From an uncultured Schlesneria sp. (GTDB lineage Bacteria; Planctomycetota; Planctomycetia; Planctomycetales; Planctomycetaceae), in the NCBI GenBank assembly GCA_903834925.1, contig CAILLA010000067.1:1-37011 (forward strand): a stretch of DNA of 37,011 bases, written 5' to 3'. The notes beneath the pieces were generated by a model. The model saw only the letters and a list, made by a program, of their open reading frames with translations. It ran no database searches and had not been told where the DNA came from. Positions 33,376 to 37,011 of this stretch are shown one piece after another. The translations under genes and the position numbers were made by a program. Position 1 is the stretch's first letter; each line of letters starts with the position of its first letter.

Positions 33376-33485
33376 ATTAAAAACCCATCATATCTCGTAC
33401 GCGAATTTCGATCGTAAGCCGTTAAATATGAATTTATTGCGGCCTATGATGAGCGAATTAACACCTACGCGCCGTCCCACTTAAG

Positions 33486-33504
33486 CTTTCTCATGTTGAG
33501 AAAG
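33486..33504. repeat. 8-bp perfect hairpin
   Basis: CTTTCTCA-TGT-TGAGAAAG forms an 8-bp stem with a 3-base loop. It lies 83 bases beyond the 3' end of the large secreted-protein gene and could be its terminator region, though no T-run follows on the minus strand. Confidence 0.4.
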
Positions 33505-33586
33505 TGCGGTACCCCCATGCCCGGGCGAAGGTCGTTCACGAATTTTGTGTTACCGATTGAAACGGATGACCGTTAGGGAGGTCGAC

Positions 33587-35326
33587 TCACTTCATGTCCA
33601 AACCGCCGCCGAATGTAATTCGGATGTGGTCCGATTCGATGCGACCCGCGATGAATAACGAATCAACCAACTGAAGATAGTGTCTGGCGTGTTCAAAACG
33701 CTGGGTAAGACGCGATGCTTCGTTCGCCGAATTGGGTGCGAAGATTTGAGCGATGTCAGGGCCGCTTTGTTCCAGCACTTGCCTGATACGCGCCATATCC
33801 AGCCAGATCAGTTGATTCGCGTCAGCGAAGAATCGGTTTGAGTGGTCAACCAGTCGCGATGAATTGACCGGCTCGTCCAGCGACTCAAGCGTTTTTTCTA
33901 ATCGGTCTCGCGATCCTGCGATCACAAGGTTTGTTCCTTTGATTCCGTAGGCAATCGGGAAGGGAGCAGTCGCAGACAACGAACGAAGCCGGATTGCTTC
34001 GCTCTGATTGCGTTGCACCGTGACGATCTGTTGTCCTTCGACACTGTGATACGCGGCCAGCAGACTAAGTCCGGAATCCAGGCCGTGATCAATATCACTG
34101 AGCATTTCCTGATCGCTGGGCGAACAGAGCGAGAACCCTAATGCGCCGTCCAGTGCGACTTTGTTTGTCTGCTTGTTAACGCGAGTTGCCACAAATCCAC
34201 CGAAGTCGCGACCGAGTACCGGAAGGATCGTATCAAGCAGGTCCATTCCACCAAATTGACTTTGAACAATTCGCCGGACCTTCGTCAGTTCAGCTTGATC
34301 CTTCGCGGGAATTTGATTGAACAAGTGTCGTAACACGGGAGCCAACTCGATTCGACCGCTGATTGCCAACAGGGATTCTGCCGGAATGCGATGGAGCCAT
34401 TCCGAACTTCCCCCAGCGGTCGCAACCAGCTTTGTCCATTCCTCCGGAAGGCGGCTGGTTTCCAGGTCGACGACCGCATCACAAACAATTCCATGGTCTA
34501 ATCGCAAACAGGCCGAGACCGAGTTCACTCGTTTCCAGACTTCTGCAATGTTGATCGGGTCATTCGAGCCTTGGGAAGACTCTTCCAGTCCTCGATCCCA
34601 CGGTCTGGCGTTGAGATGCAGATGCGCCACATCGTCGGTTTTTAAACGCTGGCGGTTCTGCATGTAACGAGGTGATTTTGAAAGGCCATCTTTTTCACTG
34701 GAATGGGATGCGCCTGTGGCGAGCGACTTGAATCGATCAATCACGTCATGGATGAGAGATTCGTTATCCGAAATGGCAAACCAGCGATCTGAGATCGCGA
34801 TAAAAGCGGTTTCGGTGGAGGGTGCGTGTTTTTTTCGTTGCAGGTAGCCATGACCCTGGTGTGATTTCCTCGTGATGACGATATTGGGGTCAAGCTTGTT
34901 CCAAGTGGCCAGTGCTGTCTGGATAGCCGCTTCGTCAATTGCCTCACCGATCAGGATTCCACGTGGATTACCTGACTGTGGAACATAAACCGCGAGAACA
35001 AGGGACCGACCGAAGAGTGCTCGAAGCTGCGATGAAAGTTTCGAACCAGTCTGTCGTGCGACATGTTCTTCAATGGCCTGCCAATATTGAAATCCGCCGC
35101 TTTCGAGTAATCGTTGAAACGGAGGGAATGTGCGAAGGCGGTCCATATAGTGTCCGTCATCAAACCTGGTCCTTGCTTCGTCCAGGCCGGTGACTTCCAA
35201 GCATAAGGCGACATCTGCTGTGACAAGATCGACTGCCGTGAACGCTTCCGCCCCAAACAAGCTTGTCATGCCGACAGACACAACAAGGAAAAGAGACAGC
35301 AACGTGGTCGGCAAATATTTGAACAT
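33587..35326 (-). CDS. Large secreted protein, unknown
   Basis: The 579-residue protein starts with a signal peptide (F-K-Y-L-P-T-T-L-L-S-L-F-L-V-V-S-V-G-M-T, cleavage near F-G-A). The mature protein is a mixed alpha/beta soluble chain with SLVLAVYVPQSGNPRGILIG, AIQTALATWNKLDPNIVITR, WFAISDNESLIHDVIDRFKS and a C-terminal stretch ending RIESDHIRITFGGGLDMK. The pattern of repeated 'self-check' segments is reminiscent of large planctomycete exported proteins of the DUF3352 kind, but I cannot confirm this. It follows the sigma/anti-sigma pair on the same strand by 85 bases, so it is a candidate member of the operon they control. Confidence 0.7.
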   Translation of the reverse strand: MFKYLPTTLLSLFLVVSVGMTSLFGAEAFTAVDLVTADVALCLEVTGLDEARTRFDDGHYMDRLRTFPPFQRLLESGGFQYWQAIEEHVARQTGSKLSSQLRALFGRSLVLAVYVPQSGNPRGILIGEAIDEAAIQTALATWNKLDPNIVITRKSHQGHGYLQRKKHAPSTETAFIAISDRWFAISDNESLIHDVIDRFKSLATGASHSSEKDGLSKSPRYMQNRQRLKTDDVAHLHLNARPWDRGLEESSQGSNDPINIAEVWKRVNSVSACLRLDHGIVCDAVVDLETSRLPEEWTKLVATAGGSSEWLHRIPAESLLAISGRIELAPVLRHLFNQIPAKDQAELTKVRRIVQSQFGGMDLLDTILPVLGRDFGGFVATRVNKQTNKVALDGALGFSLCSPSDQEMLSDIDHGLDSGLSLLAAYHSVEGQQIVTVQRNQSEAIRLRSLSATAPFPIAYGIKGTNLVIAGSRDRLEKTLESLDEPVNSSRLVDHSNRFFADANQLIWLDMARIRQVLEQSGPDIAQIFAPNSANEASRLTQRFEHARHYLQLVDSLFIAGRIESDHIRITFGGGLDMK

Positions 35327-35411
35327 TGATCATCGCCTCGAAAATGACTTGTCGGTTAAATTAACCTGAGATGCTGATCTACCCGCCATCGTCACAGATA
35401 CTGTAATGAGT

Positions 35412-36212
35412 TTACCCCGCTGGAACTTCACTGGGGACCGCCTGCCAGAGAAACCCAAGTGCGCTTTCCACCCGGCTGCTGATAGGACGCCAGATGCGAA
35501 CAACATCCTCCGATGTCGGGCGCAGTTCGACTTCATCGTGACTCGACGGGAATGAGACGGTCACGTGCTGCGGTAAGGCATTCACCAGGTCGCGTGCCAC
35601 CGACGTTGTTTCGCTGGCCATTTCACGATATTCGGAACGAATGTCGGAAAAGACCGCCGTCAAGGTTTGTGAGACATCCAAAGTGGTGGAGATGGGGTCA
35701 ATGGCGGGAGCCGGTGAAACTCTCGCGACTTCGACCGAACTGCGTCCGGCCTGATTCGTCGCGAAGATCACGGCGAGTACCAAGCAGGCGGCAACGGATG
35801 CAACCGCCAGGACGCCCGAGCGACGTTGCGAATTGGAATCTTTTGATTTTGAGTGAAGGGCCGTTCGCGGCAGGCCGTGATGAGTCCTGCCATCAGGCTC
35901 CGAAACAGCAACTGTTAATGCGGGATCAATCAATTCAGCAAGAACCGAATCGAGCAGACCTGCCGGCGATGATACCTGGTCTCTTCCGGTTGCGAGAGCC
36001 TTCAGCTGTTGGTCAGTAAGACTGGTAAGAGCCTCAATTCCGACGCCTGAACGCCATGCGCCAATTGCCGTATCGAGCTGACGATGGATTTCCCAATCGC
36101 TTCGACAACTTTCGCATTCCAAAGTGTGTTTGAGAGCAAGAAACTCAAGTGGCTGTCGCGTTTCGACGCTGAGTTCCAAAGCCGCTTCAAATTCGATGCA
36201 GTTCATATCCAT
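35412..36212 (-). CDS. Membrane-bound anti-sigma factor, zinc-finger (ZAS) type
   Basis: The 266-residue protein carries an N-terminal His29-x3-Cys33-x2-Cys36 motif (KHTLECESC) preceded by Cys5, as in ZAS-domain anti-sigma factors, and a single membrane helix at about residues 130-152 (VLAVASVAACLVLAVIFAT). The C-terminal part is outside the cytoplasm (about 110 residues). It should hold the ECF sigma factor inactive until an envelope signal arrives. Its start (ATG 36212 or 36206) lies inside the last codons of the sigma gene in another frame, so the two are co-translated. Confidence 0.8.
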   Translation of the reverse strand: MDMNCIEFEAALELSVETRQPLEFLALKHTLECESCRSDWEIHRQLDTAIGAWRSGVGIEALTSLTDQQLKALATGRDQVSSPAGLLDSVLAELIDPALTVAVSEPDGRTHHGLPRTALHSKSKDSNSQRRSGVLAVASVAACLVLAVIFATNQAGRSSVEVARVSPAPAIDPISTTLDVSQTLTAVFSDIRSEYREMASETTSVARDLVNALPQHVTVSFPSSHDEVELRPTSEDVVRIWRPISSRVESALGFLWQAVPSEVPAG

Positions 36213-36744
36213 CCTTTGTCACAGCGCCGCGTTCGATCAGCAAGTCTGCCAATTCACGGCGAGCACGATGTAGCCAAGTCTTGATCGTTCCTTCCGGGCA
36301 TTTCATGATTCTGGCAACTTCAGAAACGCTCAGTTCCTGCTGATGAAACAATATAAAACAGGTTCGATAATCGTCGCGAATTTTCCCTAAAGCCAACTGA
36401 AGTTCTTCGGCCAGATCCAGCGTACCAAGCCGACTGTCCGGAGCAGCCGTATCAATCGCTGGATCAAAATTTCGGGATTGATTGCTTCGCAGAGACTGAT
36501 AAGTCCGACAGCGATTGACGGCGATTGTCAGCACCCACGGATTCAGCGGACGCTTTGGATCCCAATTTCGCAGGTGCCGAACAGCTCGAACAAGTGTCTG
36601 TTGTGCCACGTCCTCCGCATCTTCCCGATGTCTTAATTGCCGCAGACAAACCGAAAAAACCAGCCCTTGAAAACGCTCGACGAATTGCCGGATGGCCGAT
36701 TGGTCACCGGACAAACAACGTTCGGCGAGTTCACGGTCGTCCAC
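36187..36744 (-). CDS. ECF-type RNA polymerase sigma factor
   Basis: The 185-residue protein shows sigma-70 region 2 (FVERFQGLVFSVCLRQLRHR, EDAEDVAQQTLVRAVRHL, WVLTIAVNRCRTY) and region 4 (LGKIRDDYRTCFILFHQQEL, SVSEVARIMKCPEGTIKTWL, HRARREL), with nothing in between, as in ECF factors. It should direct RNA polymerase to a small regulon. The anti-sigma gene overlaps its 3' end, and a large secreted protein follows, so the target may be an envelope function. The short C-terminal extension (IERGAVTKDGYELHRI) overlaps the anti-sigma start. Confidence 0.93.
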   Translation of the reverse strand: MDDRELAERCLSGDQSAIRQFVERFQGLVFSVCLRQLRHREDAEDVAQQTLVRAVRHLRNWDPKRPLNPWVLTIAVNRCRTYQSLRSNQSRNFDPAIDTAAPDSRLGTLDLAEELQLALGKIRDDYRTCFILFHQQELSVSEVARIMKCPEGTIKTWLHRARRELADLLIERGAVTKDGYELHRI

Positions 36745-36975
36745 TACGTATTGCCTTTCCGAAATCGTTACCCGTGGGAATCGCGAAAAGTTTCAAAAAT
36801 CATGGGGGTTTTGACAGAATTGGCGAGTTTGTTACAGCGGTGGAATCCGCTGTATTCCGTGATCATAACGAGCTGCACTTTAGGGGAACGCGCGACTCGG
36901 AAATGATGTTTTAGAAACCCTGGCTCTCTGCGATGTTGTGAGTGTGAACAAAACACGTCACCGAGGGAGCCAAGG

Positions 36976-37011
36976 ATGGCGAAGCGTAAAGGGTCATCGA
37001 AACGACCGCAA
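36976..37011 (+). CDS. Start of an unknown gene (cut by the window end)
   Basis: ATG 36976 follows a strong ribosome binding site (AGGGAGCCAAGG). The first 12 codons give a basic N-terminus, M-A-K-R-K-G-S-S-K-R-P-Q. The product cannot be told from this fragment. Confidence 0.5.
   Translation, partial: MAKRKGSSKRPQ

Larger units (their letters stand above)
33168..33586. other. Intergenic/decayed region (419 bases)
   Basis: The region holds the second copy of the 26-base direct repeat (33350-33375), a short stretch CTCTGCGATTCTGTGAGT (33311-33328) that recurs with two differences at 36926-36943, and a small hairpin at 33486-33504. No credible gene is seen. Confidence 0.5.

Noticed and set aside
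1-37011. tRNA, rRNA, CRISPR array or complete insertion sequence
   Set aside because: I looked for tRNA arm patterns, regularly spaced repeats and transposase motifs (DDE, HUH) and found none that could be supported.

Overview
The window looks like chromosomal DNA of a planctomycete (Planctomycetota, probably Planctomycetales). The strongest markers are a cytochrome-c-type PSD1/DUF1549/DUF1553 gene directly followed by a Tat-exported DUF1501 gene, a pair typical of this phylum. Supporting signs are a Tat-exported Gfo/Idh/MocA oxidoreductase, a secreted sulfatase, an MJ0042-type zinc ribbon fused to a membrane protein, and many secreted proteins without clear homologs. No tRNA, rRNA, CRISPR array or intact transposase was recognised.

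Layout. 1-1821: end of a Tad/Flp pilus locus (CpaB-like fragment, then TadC-like protein). 1890-4239: a small secreted protein and, divergently, a class III aminotransferase. 4259-11141 (minus strand): PSD1 cytochrome protein, DUF1501 protein, PHB-depolymerase-like esterase, glycosyltransferase. 11617-16177 (plus): a CX5R phosphatase, then a run of small orphan genes (DUF4261, DUF4303, small membrane proteins, DUF2200, GNAT). 16208-19570: a membrane-anchored lyase-like protein, a 28-bp hairpin element, the Gfo/Idh oxidoreductase and a K+-channel-like protein with an unusual filter. 19807-20839 (minus): a frameshifted O-methyltransferase. 20963-21206: three REP-like hairpins. 21242-22773: an arsenic operon, arsR - aquaporin - arsC. 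22873-26854 (minus): a small secreted protein, a sulfatase, a truncated cupin remnant (plus strand), and a rhomboid protease coupled to a zinc-ribbon/LURP-one-like protein. 27162-31441 (plus): Met-rich lipoprotein, DUF1223 protein, MsrP, and an MsrQ-ferredoxin reductase-ferredoxin fusion. 31665-33504: a decayed accessory stretch with a dead PIN-type toxin-antitoxin pair and direct repeats. 33587-36744 (minus): ECF sigma factor, anti-sigma factor and a large secreted protein. A new gene starts at 36976.

The most interesting region is 27162-31441. A secreted lipoprotein whose mature part is about 18% methionine lies upstream of a thioredoxin-fold protein, the periplasmic methionine sulfoxide reductase MsrP, and an MsrQ heme protein that carries its own NAD(P)H/FAD reductase and 2Fe-2S ferredoxin. 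It resembles the known logic of MrpX/YedY1/YedZ1 hypochlorite scavenging in Azospira. Here it would be a lipoprotein sink with a self-contained electron chain. The arsenic operon is also notable: no efflux pump is seen, only an aquaporin with eight cysteines near its C-terminus.
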